NCBI GenBank assembly: GCA_947460255.1
Contig: CANHIS010000028.1
Span: 1 to 37,688 of the forward strand
Source of the DNA: Bacteroidota bacterium
Lineage (GTDB): Bacteria; Bacteroidota; Bacteroidia; M30B66
Direction of reading: 5' to 3'
Length of the DNA: 37,688 bases
The notes below the pieces were generated by a model. The model worked only from the letters and a program-made list of their open reading frames with translations. It made no database searches and was not told the origin of the DNA. Below, piece by piece: positions 1 to 8,793 of the stretch; the first letter of the stretch is position 1, and each line of letters opens with the position of its first letter. The position numbers and the translations under genes were made by a program.

Positions 1-1
1 C

Positions 2-604
2 AACGTATCATTGATGGTTACAAATATCAATGGATGTTCGAATACCTACACTGTGAATTCTTTGATCACCGTGAATCCATCACCACAAGCTGCTTTTAAT
101 CTTTATCCTGGGAACATTCTTACCATTGCGGACCCTACGATTGAGATCAATGATCTTTCAAGCAATGCAAGTGATTGTTTTTACACAATTGGCACGGACT
201 CGCTTTTCAGTTTTAGCACCTATTATACCTTCCCAGATTCTGGTAATTATGAAGTTACTCAGTTTCTTTCGAATGAGTTTGGTTGCACCGATACTACAGT
301 GCAACTTGTTCGTGTAGACATCGGCTATAAAGTTTACATCCCAGGAGCATTTACGCCAAACGACGATGGGAACAACGATGTTTTCAAGATTTATGGAGAA
401 GACATTGCTACTGCGGAAATCAAAATCTTTAACCGTTGGGGTGAACTTCTTTACACATCATTCGATCCTGAAAATGGATGGGATGGAAAAACCAGATTGG
501 GAGACAAAATTGTGCCCGGTGGGATGTACTTATACTCTATTGACTTGTTCGATAGATTTGGGAACAAATATGACTACGACGGTACTGTTCAGGTTTTAAG
601 ATAA
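2..604 (+). CDS. T9SS type B sorting domain protein, 3' end only
   Basis: The reading frame is open from base 2, so the 5' part lies outside the window; about 200 residues are visible. The last ~95 residues are a gliding motility-associated C-terminal (CHU_C) domain, with the motifs AFTPNDDG, IFNRWGELLY, NGWDGK and PGGMYLY, ending in VQVLR. In known Bacteroidota this domain directs export through the type IX secretion system and surface attachment (type B). The stretch before it has PKD-like beta features (FPDSGNYEV, NEFGC). It closely resembles the C-terminus of the CUB protein at 12838-17448 (shared FPDSG, NEFGC, IGYK, NRWGELLY, NGWDGKTRL), so the two are paralogues at least in this part. 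Function of the missing N-terminal part is unknown. The next gene converges on it with an 8-bp gap. Confidence 0.9.
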   Translation, partial: NVSLMVTNINGCSNTYTVNSLITVNPSPQAAFNLYPGNILTIADPTIEINDLSSNASDCFYTIGTDSLFSFSTYYTFPDSGNYEVTQFLSNEFGCTDTTVQLVRVDIGYKVYIPGAFTPNDDGNNDVFKIYGEDIATAEIKIFNRWGELLYTSFDPENGWDGKTRLGDKIVPGGMYLYSIDLFDRFGNKYDYDGTVQVLR

Positions 605-612
605 ACGATACG

Positions 613-1380
613 TTATTCTTCTTCCGTTTCTGGTGAAGTAAAAATTTGATGATTATTGAGAAGCGCCTTCATATTTCTGAGGGCGTTTTCTTTTTGAAAC
701 AAGTGGGCAGAAACAATCCCATTCACACCAGTTTCATTCACTAGCCGCAAATAATCTGCATCCTCTGTAAAGCCTGCAGAAGCTAAAACTGGGAGTGAAG
801 TAGATGCTGTAACTTTAGAAAAAACATCAAAAACCAGTTCGTGATCACCACGGGTGATTGCGGAAATGAGTACTTCACTTCCACCGCGATTTTCGATCAT
901 CGCCATCCAATTGATTAAATCGATTTCTGTTCTCGATTTACCACCACTAAGGTACACCTTCCATGTTCCAAAAGTGTGTCTCGTATCCACAGCAACCAAT
1001 AAAGCCTGCTTCCCATAAGTGGATGAAACCTTGTTGATGAGTTCAGGATTTCTCACAGCGGCCGAATTCACATAAACGCGTGGAGCTCCATACTTGAGAA
1101 GTTCTTCTACATCTTTAACCGTATGAACTCCACCACCAAAGACGAAAGGTACAGTGAGTTTTTTATTCAGGTCTTTTAAAAAGCGTGGAAGATTTCTTCG
1201 GCGTTCAGAAATAGACGTTACATCCATTAAAATGATTTCGTCGGCACCCTGAGCCTCATAAATCAGCGCTTGCTCAAGCGCTTGATTGTAATCTTTCACA
1301 TGGCGCGTGTCGGCTGTAGTTGCCTGGCCATCAGCTGTATAAATACTAGGAACTATTTTCCTGATCGTGTTTGTTTCCAT
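613..1380 (-). CDS. HisF-like (HisA/HisF-related) TIM-barrel protein, divergent
   Basis: The protein of 255 residues aligns along its length with HisF, the cyclase subunit of imidazole glycerol phosphate synthase: GADEIILMDVT, FGGGVHTVKD, YVNSAAVRNPELI and LLVAVDTRH match strand motifs. The C-terminal Asp of HisF (Asp130 in Thermotoga) is kept in AVDTRH. The N-terminal catalytic Asp11 (PCLDVKDG in HisF) is not: the segment reads PSIYTADG, with Tyr in that place, and the DRDGT motif is replaced by TRGDHE. No hisH, hisA or other his gene lies nearby. The frame is open to 1437, but METNTIRK at 1380 matches the usual HisF start and a TATTTTTG promoter box lies just upstream. It may be a non-histidine paralogue, comparable to the HisF2/AglZ proteins of amidotransferase pairs in surface sugar biosynthesis. 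Family is sure, activity is not. Confidence 0.8.
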   Translation of the reverse strand: METNTIRKIVPSIYTADGQATTADTRHVKDYNQALEQALIYEAQGADEIILMDVTSISERRRNLPRFLKDLNKKLTVPFVFGGGVHTVKDVEELLKYGAPRVYVNSAAVRNPELINKVSSTYGKQALLVAVDTRHTFGTWKVYLSGGKSRTEIDLINWMAMIENRGGSEVLISAITRGDHELVFDVFSKVTASTSLPVLASAGFTEDADYLRLVNETGVNGIVSAHLFQKENALRNMKALLNNHQIFTSPETEEE

Positions 1381-1389
1381 CAATGGTTT

Positions 1390-1397
1390 CAAAAATA
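1390..1397 (-). promoter_or_regulatory. Bacteroidota -7 box (TATTTTTG) of the HisF-like gene
   Basis: TATTTTTG on the minus strand matches the TAnnTTTG consensus of the Bacteroidota housekeeping sigma factor. It ends 9 nt before the ATG at 1380, so the leader would be only a few nucleotides. No clear -33 TTG element was found. It supports 1380 rather than 1437 as the start. Confidence 0.4.
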
Positions 1398-1448
1398 ATG
1401 TATTTGTGCCACCTAAGCACTTATGCTCGTGGTTCATTGGCGATCAAT

Positions 1449-1462
1449 AATTGAAATCAATT
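1449..1462. promoter_or_regulatory. Perfect dyad AATTGA-AA-TCAATT in a divergent promoter region
   Basis: A perfect 6-2-6 inverted repeat lies between the divergent HisF-like gene and the first POT transporter. Position and symmetry fit an operator for a dimeric regulator. In AT-rich DNA a short dyad can also arise by chance, and no second copy was seen at the other POT genes. Confidence 0.25.
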
Positions 1463-1495
1463 GTATTACATTAGCGACATCAACCTTATTCGTTC

Positions 1496-3202
1496 ATGGC
1501 GCAAGCAGGCAAACACCCAAAAGGATTACCGTATTTATTTTTCACCGAAATGTGGGAGCGCTTTGGCTACTACCTCATGTTGGGCATTTTTGTTTTGTAT
1601 ATGATAGATGTGGAGAAAGGCGGTCTTGCCATTGCCGACAAAGCATCGTACGATATTTTCGGAACCTTCATAGCAATCACCTACTTAACGCCATTTCTTG
1701 GTGGTTTCTTGGCGGATAAGAAACTAGGTTACATTACCAGTGTTTACATCGGCGGGATTTTGATGGGATTGGGTTACATCGGACTTGGAATTCCGGGCTT
1801 AGCAGCATTTGGGATTGAGCTCAATGAAGGATTTGTTATGACCTCTTTTTGGCTTTCAATGTTTCTCATTGTGATAGGCAATGGATTTTTCAAGCCGAGT
1901 ATTTCTACCATCCTAGGAAATTTATATTCCACACCAGAATTTAAGGAAAAGAAAGATTGGGGCTACAATTTATTCTACATGGGCATCAACATTGGTGCAT
2001 TTCTCGGTCCGATCTTCGCTGCCTTTATGCGCAACAAATACAATTGGTCGGCTTCATTTGTAACCGCAGGAATTGGGATGTTTGTAGGATTGATTGTTTT
2101 CACGATCGGCTTAAAACACATCCGCCCCGGCGAAAGAAAAGTAGATGAGGCTCCTTCAGAGGAAGGCAAAGACAGTAGTTTGGCGCAAGTATTAACTTAT
2201 GTATTCCTCCCAGCCATTGGCGCAGGTTTGTTGGGTTGGTTTTTACCATCTGTACTCTTAGGAAGCACATTAATGGATTCGAAAAGCACAGATGCGTTTC
2301 TTTTTGCATCAGTGCCAGTAATCATCTTTTACATTTCACTATGGGTTCGTGCTCGGGCAAGTGAAAAGCGTCCAATCGCGGCACTTTTGGCCATTTTCGC
2401 TGTAAGTGTTGTTTTTTGGGCTGTGTTTAAGCAAAACGGAACGGCGCTCACAAACTGGGGGAAATACTACACTGATCGTGAAGTTCCAGCAGCGATTGAA
2501 GGGCTTTCACGTTCACTTTATCAAGTAGAAACGATGCAATCGAAACCCGATTCTGTAACGAGTTTCGATGATCAATTTAGGGCTATTAAAAAAGATGGGC
2601 AAACTGTTAAAACATACGGGCAGAATGCATATTTCAGAAATTTACCACCAGAAAAAGTCCCACAAGACGGCAAGCCCATATACTTGGCGAGCACAGAATT
2701 GTTTCAATCCATCAATCCGCTTTGGGTGGTTTTCCTTACGCCGCTAGTAATTGCAGTTTTTGCCTTCCTTCGGAAGAAGAAAAAAGAACCGACCACACCT
2801 GGGAAGATTGCGATTGGCTTGGTGATTTCAGCACTTTCAACATTGGTTATGGTTTGGGCAGTTTATGCGAGTAGCAACGGAGAAATGAAGGTTTCTCCAC
2901 TTTGGCTTGTTGGATGCTACGGCGTAATAACTGTGGGTGAACTTTGTTTAAGTCCGATGGGACTCTCGCTGGTAAGCAAGTTAAGTCCGCCGAGATTTAC
3001 CGCCTTAATGATGGGAGGTTTTTTTCTAAGCACATCGATTGGCAACAAGTTGAGTGGCGTTTTAGCTGGAATGTGGTATGGTTACGAAAACAAAGCGAAC
3101 TTTTTCCTTGTGAACTGTTTGTTGCTTTTGGCAGCAGGATTGGCGGCATTTTTAATGTTGAAATGGCTCAATAAGGTAATGGAAGAAAAGGGATTGCGTT
3201 AA
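1496..3202 (+). CDS. POT/PTR2-family proton-coupled peptide transporter (1 of 3)
   Basis: Inner-membrane MFS carrier of 568 residues that should import di- or tripeptides with protons. The POT signature ExxERFxYY is complete in helix 1 (EMWERFGYY, residues 18-26). The PTR2 signature appears as LFYMGINIGAFLGP (159-172), the conserved helix 4 lysine in FFKPSIS (K133), and the helix 10 glutamate in GELCLSPMGLS. Two oddities set it apart from the two POT genes downstream. The helix 7 motif that reads FWAxFEQ in both of them reads FWAVFKQ here (K312 for Glu). A hydrophilic segment of about 80 residues (about 322-402) sits between that helix and the next, probably outside the membrane. It starts at an ATG 115 bp from the divergent HisF-like gene. 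Substrate range cannot be told from sequence. Confidence 0.93.
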   Translation: MAQAGKHPKGLPYLFFTEMWERFGYYLMLGIFVLYMIDVEKGGLAIADKASYDIFGTFIAITYLTPFLGGFLADKKLGYITSVYIGGILMGLGYIGLGIPGLAAFGIELNEGFVMTSFWLSMFLIVIGNGFFKPSISTILGNLYSTPEFKEKKDWGYNLFYMGINIGAFLGPIFAAFMRNKYNWSASFVTAGIGMFVGLIVFTIGLKHIRPGERKVDEAPSEEGKDSSLAQVLTYVFLPAIGAGLLGWFLPSVLLGSTLMDSKSTDAFLFASVPVIIFYISLWVRARASEKRPIAALLAIFAVSVVFWAVFKQNGTALTNWGKYYTDREVPAAIEGLSRSLYQVETMQSKPDSVTSFDDQFRAIKKDGQTVKTYGQNAYFRNLPPEKVPQDGKPIYLASTELFQSINPLWVVFLTPLVIAVFAFLRKKKKEPTTPGKIAIGLVISALSTLVMVWAVYASSNGEMKVSPLWLVGCYGVITVGELCLSPMGLSLVSKLSPPRFTALMMGGFFLSTSIGNKLSGVLAGMWYGYENKANFFLVNCLLLLAAGLAAFLMLKWLNKVMEEKGLR

Positions 3203-3260
3203 GATTCTAATACTGTTTTTATTTAGCGGCCTGAAGTATTCAGACGTCTTTGCGATTTCT

Positions 3261-3268
3261 TACTTTTG
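3261..3268 (+). promoter_or_regulatory. Bacteroidota -7 box (TACTTTTG) of the ABC-F gene
   Basis: TACTTTTG matches TAnnTTTG exactly and lies 18 nt before the ATG at 3287. It shows that the in-frame TTG at 3266, which is inside this box, is not the start. Confidence 0.5.
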
Positions 3269-3286
3269 CGGGCCAAAATAGATTTC

Positions 3287-4924
3287 ATGATTACTGTCGA
3301 CAGCCTTGCAGTGGAATACAGTGGAAAAACGCTTTTCAGTGGAATTTCCTTTGCTATCAATCCAACCGATAAAATCGCCCTAATGGGTAAAAATGGCGCG
3401 GGAAAGTCGACCATTATGAAAATTATTGCGGGAGAACAAAAGGCCACTCGTGGTGCGGTTCGTGCTCCAAAAGAAGCTGTGATTGCCTATTTGCCTCAGC
3501 ATTTGCTTACCGAAGACAATGCAACAGTCTTTGATGAAGCAGCAAAAGCATTCAAGCAAGTATTCGAGATGCGTGACGAGATGGAAAAGCTTAACAAAGA
3601 GCTTGAAACGCGCACCGATTATGAGACCAAAGAGTACATGAATATAATTGAGCGTGTTTCTGATTTATCTGAAAAATACTACGCGCTTGAAGATGTGAAC
3701 TATGATGCAGAAGTAGAAAAGGCGCTAAAGGGATTAGGATTCAAACAGGAAGACTTATACCGACCAACAAGTGAGTTTAGTGGTGGATGGCGCATGCGAA
3801 TTGAATTAGCGAAAATCCTACTTCAAAAGCCAGATTTAATTTTATTGGATGAGCCTACAAATCACATCGATATCGAATCGGTGATGTGGTTAGAAGATTT
3901 TTTGGTAAACAAGGCCAACGGCGTTTTAGTTATTTCGCACGACAAAGCATTTATCGACAACATCACCAATCGCACGATCGAAATTACGATGGGTAAGATG
4001 TACGATTACAAGGCCAACTATTCTCATTATTTACAACTTCGAGGGGAGCGTCGAGCCCATCAATTAAAAGCTTGGCAAGAACAACAGAGAGAAATTGCTG
4101 ATCACATGTCGTTTATAGAGCGTTTCAGAGGCACTTACTCCAAAACGAACCAAGTGAATTCTCGTGAACGGATGTTAGAGAAAATCGTTCCAATTGAGAT
4201 TGATGAAGTAGACAACTCATCTATGAGATTACGTTTCCCTCCAGCACCTAGATCGGGAGAGCATCCTGTAACAGTTAACGATGTTTCGAAAAAGTATGGG
4301 GATCATGTGGTTTTTCATCAAGCTAGCATGTCGATCGTTAGGGGTGAAAAGGTGGCATTTGTTGGCCGGAATGGCGAAGGAAAATCGACCATGATCAAAG
4401 CGCTTCTTGGTGAAATTGATGTGGATGGAGAGGTGCAATTGGGGCACAACGTGAAGGTGGGTTACTTTGCACAGAATCAGGCTTCATTGTTAGACTCTTC
4501 ATTGACTGTTTTTGAAACTGTAGATCAAGTAGCTGAAGGTGATATTCGTACCCAGGTGAAGAATATTTTGGGTAGGTTCATGTTTAGTGGAGACGATATC
4601 AACAAAAAGGTGGGTGTGCTTTCAGGCGGGGAAAAAACACGTTTGGCGATGGTAAAACTATTGCTTGAACCAGTGAATTTGTTGATTCTCGACGAACCTA
4701 CAAATCACTTGGATTTAAAATCTAAAGATGTTTTGAAGGAGGCGCTGTTGGATTTTGAAGGAACTTTGATATTGGTTTCCCACGACAGAGCTTTCTTGAT
4801 GGGATTGGCTCAAAAAGTTTTCGAATTCAAGGACAAGCGTGTGATTGAGCATTTAGAAACGATTGATGAATTCTTAGAGAAGAATCGAATCAAGAATATT
4901 GCAGAACTAAACTTGAACAGGTAA
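3287..4924 (+). CDS. ABC-F family ATPase (two nucleotide-binding domains, no membrane part)
   Basis: Soluble protein of 545 residues with two ATP-binding cassettes in tandem. Domain 1 has Walker A GKNGAGKST (34-42), signature SGGWRMR and Walker B LILLDEPTNHID. Domain 2 has GRNGEGKST, signature LSGGEKTR and LLILDEPTNHLD. Between them is a charged helical linker (GERRAHQLKAWQEQQ and after), the P-site tRNA interaction motif region of ABC-F proteins. Family members bind the ribosome and act in translation or antibiotic resistance rather than transport, so the flanking peptide transporters are not its partners in any expected way. It resembles the YheS/YdiF-type branch of the family; the subfamily was not resolved. 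The start is the ATG below the -7 box. Confidence 0.92.
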   Translation: MITVDSLAVEYSGKTLFSGISFAINPTDKIALMGKNGAGKSTIMKIIAGEQKATRGAVRAPKEAVIAYLPQHLLTEDNATVFDEAAKAFKQVFEMRDEMEKLNKELETRTDYETKEYMNIIERVSDLSEKYYALEDVNYDAEVEKALKGLGFKQEDLYRPTSEFSGGWRMRIELAKILLQKPDLILLDEPTNHIDIESVMWLEDFLVNKANGVLVISHDKAFIDNITNRTIEITMGKMYDYKANYSHYLQLRGERRAHQLKAWQEQQREIADHMSFIERFRGTYSKTNQVNSRERMLEKIVPIEIDEVDNSSMRLRFPPAPRSGEHPVTVNDVSKKYGDHVVFHQASMSIVRGEKVAFVGRNGEGKSTMIKALLGEIDVDGEVQLGHNVKVGYFAQNQASLLDSSLTVFETVDQVAEGDIRTQVKNILGRFMFSGDDINKKVGVLSGGEKTRLAMVKLLLEPVNLLILDEPTNHLDLKSKDVLKEALLDFEGTLILVSHDRAFLMGLAQKVFEFKDKRVIEHLETIDEFLEKNRIKNIAELNLNR

Positions 4925-5229
4925 TTCGAAGGCTATTTCTAATGGAGGCATTCTTGATCTTAAGATTGTTGGAGTGTTTGTCGAATATAATTTGGGGAGC
5001 TTTTTATTCTTGTAAAATATTATTAATCAATATGTTAAATTAATGAATAAAGTAGCATTAGAAATAGATTGGCAAACAATTGTATTTCAGCACTTTACTT
5101 CAAAGCTGTACAATCTTATACAAGTTACGCGCTAAAAAGAAAAAATTCACATTTGAGTACAAGTGCTAACTAATTGAATATAATATATTTAACCTGAAAA
5201 ATCCCTACTACAAGAAATTATCCGATTTG

Positions 5230-5249
5230 AAACGGTTATAAACGGTTAC
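5230..5249 (+). repeat. Two direct decamers AAACGGTTAT / AAACGGTTAC
   Basis: Two abutting 10-bp units, one helical turn apart, preceded by TTG. An 18-nt string TTGAAACGGTTATAAACG (5227-5244) recurs exactly at 20581-20598, where there are three units. It is intergenic and in the same orientation at both sites. Confidence 0.6.
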
Positions 5250-5377
5250 AGCCGAATCATGTGATCGGCATCGACTAATTTTGCCAATGGAGGGAGGCTA
5301 GCGGCCGGCCCCTTTGATACGATATTTTTCCATCTTTTTGTATTCCGTGAGAGTATTTCAACTTTCATCATAAATCG

Positions 5378-5385
5378 TATATTCG
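5378..5385 (+). promoter_or_regulatory. Probable -7 box (TATATTCG) of the second POT gene
   Basis: One mismatch to TAnnTTTG, ending 15 nt before the ATG at 5401, a spacing similar to the better boxes in this window. Confidence 0.3.
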
Positions 5386-5400
5386 CCCAAAACCGACTGT

Positions 5401-7077
5401 ATGACTTCAACTACTATGTCTTCTAACAGCCATCCAAAAGGCTTATGGGTTCTATTTGGAACTGAAATGTGGGAGCGCTTCAATTTTTACGGTATGCGCG
5501 CTGTTCTCACGTTGTTTATGGTGAATTCACTAATGTTACAAGAGTCGAATGTGGCGCTGATTTATGGAGGATTCCTTGGACTATGCTACTTAACTCCTAT
5601 GCTAGGTGGTTTTGTATCAGATCGTTTTTTAGGCAATAGAAATTGCATTATGCTCGGTGGTATTCTGATGGCAATAGGTCAGATATTCCTTTTCGCTAGT
5701 GCTTCGTCGTTCAGTGCTAATTTACCCCTTGCCAAAACCCTAATGTGGGTAGCATTGGGCATTATAATTCTTGGAAATGGTTTCTTTAAACCAAACATTT
5801 CCAGCATGGTAGGCAGTCTTTACCCTGCCGAACAAAAAAACAAACTTGATAGTGCCTTCACGATTTTCTACATGGGAATCAACCTCGGAGCTTTGCTCAG
5901 TCAATATCTCTGTCCACTCATAGGTGATGTTAAAGACCCAATTACTGGAGTTCGCGACATTTTCGCTTTCAAATGGGCATTCTTAGCCGCTGCAATTGCT
6001 ATGGTTCTTGGAACCTTGATCTTTTATTTCCTGAAAGACCGTTATGTAGTTGATCCCGAAGGTAAAGCCATTGGTGCTAAACCCAAAAAAGCTGCCGAAT
6101 TGGCCGCTAATGATGAAATTCAAGCAAAGTTTACAAGTAAATCACTTATTGTTGGCGTATTTGCCTTTAGTGTTCTGATTTTCTTGATGTATTTCGTTTT
6201 TGATCAGAATATCATTTACTCGATCATCTATTCAAGTGGGATTACTTTGGCTGGGCTTATTCTCACCGATAAATCCTTAACCAAAGTTGAAACACAAAGA
6301 ATCTGGGTAATTTATATCATTTCATTTTTTGTGATTTTCTTTTGGGCAGCCTTTGAACAAGCAGGTTCATCGCTCACTTTCATTGCTGATAATCAGTGTG
6401 ACCGTAATTTTATGGGGTGGAAAATCCCTCCTTCCATGGTGCAGATTTTCAACGGGCTTTTTGTCGTACTTCTGGCATTTCCGTTTAGTTTCGTTTGGGA
6501 TAACCTGCGAAAACGCAATGCTGAACCCATATCACCAGTTAAACAAGCCATCGGTTTAGCCCTTATCTCACTCAGCTACCTTATAATTGCCAACAATGTA
6601 TCTGGCTTAGGGAACAGCGGTCTCCTTGCAGTAAAATGGCTGGTATTACTATATTTCATTCAAACTTGTGGAGAGCTTTGTCTCTCCCCAATCGGACTTT
6701 CACTCGTAGGTAAACTTGCTCCAAAACGTTTCGCGTCGTTACTTTACGGAGTATTTTTCCTTTCAAATGCTTCAGGATACGCACTCGCAGGAACATTAGG
6801 TTCAATACTTCCAGCTACTGGAGATAAATTTAAAAAGGCAGATGAATTGGGCGTTGACTTACAAGGTATTTTGGATAAGTCGATTGTTCCGACAGGAGAA
6901 CAACTCGCGCTTTTAGCGAAAAATCAGATACCAACAGCCTACCCCGAATTTGCAGGATTTACAATCCACAACCTTCAAGAATTTTTCATGGTATTTGTTA
7001 TCCTTTGCGGTGTAGCTGCATTAATTTTATTTGCCATTTCTCCGCTCCTGAAAAAAATGATGCATGGTGTTCGTTAA
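5401..7077 (+). CDS. POT/PTR2-family proton-coupled peptide transporter (2 of 3)
   Basis: MFS peptide carrier of 558 residues. Helix 1 has EMWERFNFY (22-30), the ExxERFxYY motif with Phe for the first Tyr. GNGFFKPNIS carries the helix 4 lysine, IFYMGINLGALLSQ is the PTR2 signature, FFWAAFEQ keeps the helix 7 Glu, and GELCLSPIGLS the helix 10 Glu. A hydrophilic stretch of about 50 residues precedes the last helix (GDKFKKADELG to FTIHNLQ). Together with the next gene it forms a tandem pair with a 109-bp gap, but the two are quite different in sequence, so this is not a recent duplication. A methionine five codons in is an alternative start. Confidence 0.93.
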   Translation: MTSTTMSSNSHPKGLWVLFGTEMWERFNFYGMRAVLTLFMVNSLMLQESNVALIYGGFLGLCYLTPMLGGFVSDRFLGNRNCIMLGGILMAIGQIFLFASASSFSANLPLAKTLMWVALGIIILGNGFFKPNISSMVGSLYPAEQKNKLDSAFTIFYMGINLGALLSQYLCPLIGDVKDPITGVRDIFAFKWAFLAAAIAMVLGTLIFYFLKDRYVVDPEGKAIGAKPKKAAELAANDEIQAKFTSKSLIVGVFAFSVLIFLMYFVFDQNIIYSIIYSSGITLAGLILTDKSLTKVETQRIWVIYIISFFVIFFWAAFEQAGSSLTFIADNQCDRNFMGWKIPPSMVQIFNGLFVVLLAFPFSFVWDNLRKRNAEPISPVKQAIGLALISLSYLIIANNVSGLGNSGLLAVKWLVLLYFIQTCGELCLSPIGLSLVGKLAPKRFASLLYGVFFLSNASGYALAGTLGSILPATGDKFKKADELGVDLQGILDKSIVPTGEQLALLAKNQIPTAYPEFAGFTIHNLQEFFMVFVILCGVAALILFAISPLLKKMMHGVR

Positions 7078-7105
7078 TTTTCAAAATCATATGAAGTTTT
7101 GAAAA
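7078..7105 (+). terminator. AT-only hairpin after the second POT gene
   Basis: TTTTCAAAA and TTTTGAAAA form a perfect 9-bp inverted repeat around a 10-nt loop, starting at the base after the stop codon. It is A/T-rich and lacks a following T-run, so it may stabilise the 3' end or weakly attenuate rather than terminate. Confidence 0.3.
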
Positions 7106-7186
7106 ACGGAGAGATTATTCCCTGTTTCGATTTTATTCATGCTTTTTTAATTCTTTTCTAATTTAAAACGCAATAAACTCACCAAT

Positions 7187-8710
7187 ATGAGTCAAATTCT
7201 TGATGACGATGCAATCCATCCAAAAGCTGTAGTGATTGATCCTGAATTAAATACCATCCGAAATTTCAACGGCCAATATCCAAAACAACTTTGGTACTTG
7301 TTCTTCTCGGAAATGTGGGAACGTTTCTGCTTCTACGGAATGCGTGGAATGCTAACAGTGTTTATGATCGATAAGATCGTTGGACTAGGAATGGCAGAAG
7401 ATACTGCCAATCTCCAATATGGGGCCACCCAAGCATTTGTGTATGCATTCACTTTCATCGGTGGCTTATTTGCAGATAAAATTCTAGGATTTAGAAAATC
7501 GCTCTTTTGGGGCGGACTTTTAATGATTGCAGGAAGCTTGATCCTTGCAGTAGACCCAAAAGAAATGTTCTTTATTGGAATTAGTTTCACCATCGTTGGA
7601 ACTGGTTTCTTCAAGCCTAACATTTCGACTATGGTGGGAGCTTTGTATCACCAAAACGACTCGAGAAGAGATGCAGGATTTTCTCTCTTCTATGCAGGTA
7701 TTAATGTTGGTGCACTTCTCGGAGGATATGCTTGTGTGGCCATTGCAAAATCTTACTCTTGGAATTTAGCCTTCGGACTAGCCGCTATTGTGATGACAAT
7801 TTCATTGCTCACTTTCATATTTACTCAGAAAAGCCTTGGCCCAATCGGCTTGACTCCTATAAAAGATGGCCGTAAAAAATGGTATGAATATGCCACCTAT
7901 GCGGGATCATTAATCGCCATTCCGGTGATTATGACTATGGTTGCCAAGACTGAATACACAGATTGGTTTATGTACATCATCGGACCAGCTACATTAGTGT
8001 ATCTCTTTATTGAAATGATGAAGTACTCCCGTGAAGAACAACGGAAGCTATTGGCAGCATTGGTGTTCATTGTTTTTTCTGTACTGTTTTGGGCATTCTT
8101 CGAACAAAGCGGCGGATCTCTCAACATCTTTGCAACCAATAACTTACACGGCTCACTGTTTGGCGTGAAAGTGGATCCAAATGGAATCAACAACTCCGCT
8201 AACTCATTCTTTGTGATTGCATTCGCTGCATTGGTGGGCTTGTTTTGGGTTTGGCTAGCAAAAAGAAAAAAAGAACCCAATACTGTAGTGAAATTTGGAC
8301 TGGGTTTTATCTTCCTGTCTTTGGCATTCTATACGTTTTATGCAACGAGATTTTTCGCCGATAGCAATGGTATGACCTCCTTGGAAATGTTCACATTAGC
8401 ATATTTCATCATCACATTCGGTGAACTGTGCTTATCGCCCATTGGACTGTCGATCATGACTAAATTATCCCCTCAACCTCTTCAAGGTGTTATGATGGGA
8501 ATGTGGTTTCTCGCCAGCGCCTACGGACAATATGTTGCGGGCTTACTTGGTGCTGGTATGACAGTTCCTGGCGAAAATGCAACAGCAACAGAAAAGTTAA
8601 TCTCCTATACAGATGGCTATCAACAATTAGCGATTTATGCAATAGTTTGCGGCGTAGTCCTTATCCTCATTGCGCCTCAGGTAAAGAAACTTATGGGCGA
8701 CGTAAAATAA
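7187..8710 (+). CDS. POT/PTR2-family proton-coupled peptide transporter (3 of 3)
   Basis: MFS peptide carrier of 507 residues with a longer hydrophilic N-terminus (about 33 residues before the first helix). Helix 1 motif is EMWERFCFY (42-50), followed by GTGFFKPNIS (helix 4 Lys), LFYAGINVGALLGG (PTR2 signature), LFWAFFEQ (helix 7 Glu) and GELCLSPIGLS (helix 10 Glu). All catalytic-type residues of the family are present, so it should be active. It lies 109 bp after the second POT gene in the same direction and is followed by a clear terminator, so the pair may share a transcript. Confidence 0.93.
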   Translation: MSQILDDDAIHPKAVVIDPELNTIRNFNGQYPKQLWYLFFSEMWERFCFYGMRGMLTVFMIDKIVGLGMAEDTANLQYGATQAFVYAFTFIGGLFADKILGFRKSLFWGGLLMIAGSLILAVDPKEMFFIGISFTIVGTGFFKPNISTMVGALYHQNDSRRDAGFSLFYAGINVGALLGGYACVAIAKSYSWNLAFGLAAIVMTISLLTFIFTQKSLGPIGLTPIKDGRKKWYEYATYAGSLIAIPVIMTMVAKTEYTDWFMYIIGPATLVYLFIEMMKYSREEQRKLLAALVFIVFSVLFWAFFEQSGGSLNIFATNNLHGSLFGVKVDPNGINNSANSFFVIAFAALVGLFWVWLAKRKKEPNTVVKFGLGFIFLSLAFYTFYATRFFADSNGMTSLEMFTLAYFIITFGELCLSPIGLSIMTKLSPQPLQGVMMGMWFLASAYGQYVAGLLGAGMTVPGENATATEKLISYTDGYQQLAIYAIVCGVVLILIAPQVKKLMGDVK

Positions 8711-8732
8711 ATTTCAATTCAACTCATTTTCC

Positions 8733-8774
8733 TACCGGATTGTGGTTTTATTCAACTGCAATCCGGTATTTTTA
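8733..8774 (+). terminator. Rho-independent terminator after the third POT gene
   Basis: TACCGGATTG (8733-8742) and CAATCCGGTA (8759-8768) form a perfect 10-bp stem with a 16-nt loop, followed by a T-run. It separates the transporter genes from the SPFH operon. Confidence 0.85.
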
Positions 8775-8793
8775 TATCCTATAAATTCAAGTT

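Larger units (their letters stand above)
4925..5400. other. 476-bp AT-rich intergenic region with a 10-bp iterated motif
   Basis: No credible ORF or tRNA was seen. Contents include a palindrome ATCTTAAGAT at 4957-4966, two decamer repeats at 5230-5249, an imperfect hairpin GCCG(A)ATCA-TG-TGATCGGC at 5251-5269 directly after them, and a short GC-rich island near 5297-5312 (gctagcggccggcccc) that stands out from its surroundings. A box TATATTCG at 5378-5385, one base off TAnnTTTG, lies 15 nt before the next gene. Confidence 0.5.

Noticed and set aside
3266-3286. TTG as start of the ABC-F gene
   Set aside because: The codon lies within the TACTTTTG promoter box, so it would not be transcribed; the ATG at 3287 fits the family start.
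3287-4924. ABC-F gene as the ATPase of a peptide importer with the flanking POT genes
   Set aside because: POT carriers are proton-driven and need no ATPase, and ABC-F proteins act on ribosomes; the closeness looks incidental.
7897-8280. 127-codon minus-strand ORF inside the third POT gene
   Set aside because: Shadow of a membrane protein gene with no own start signals.
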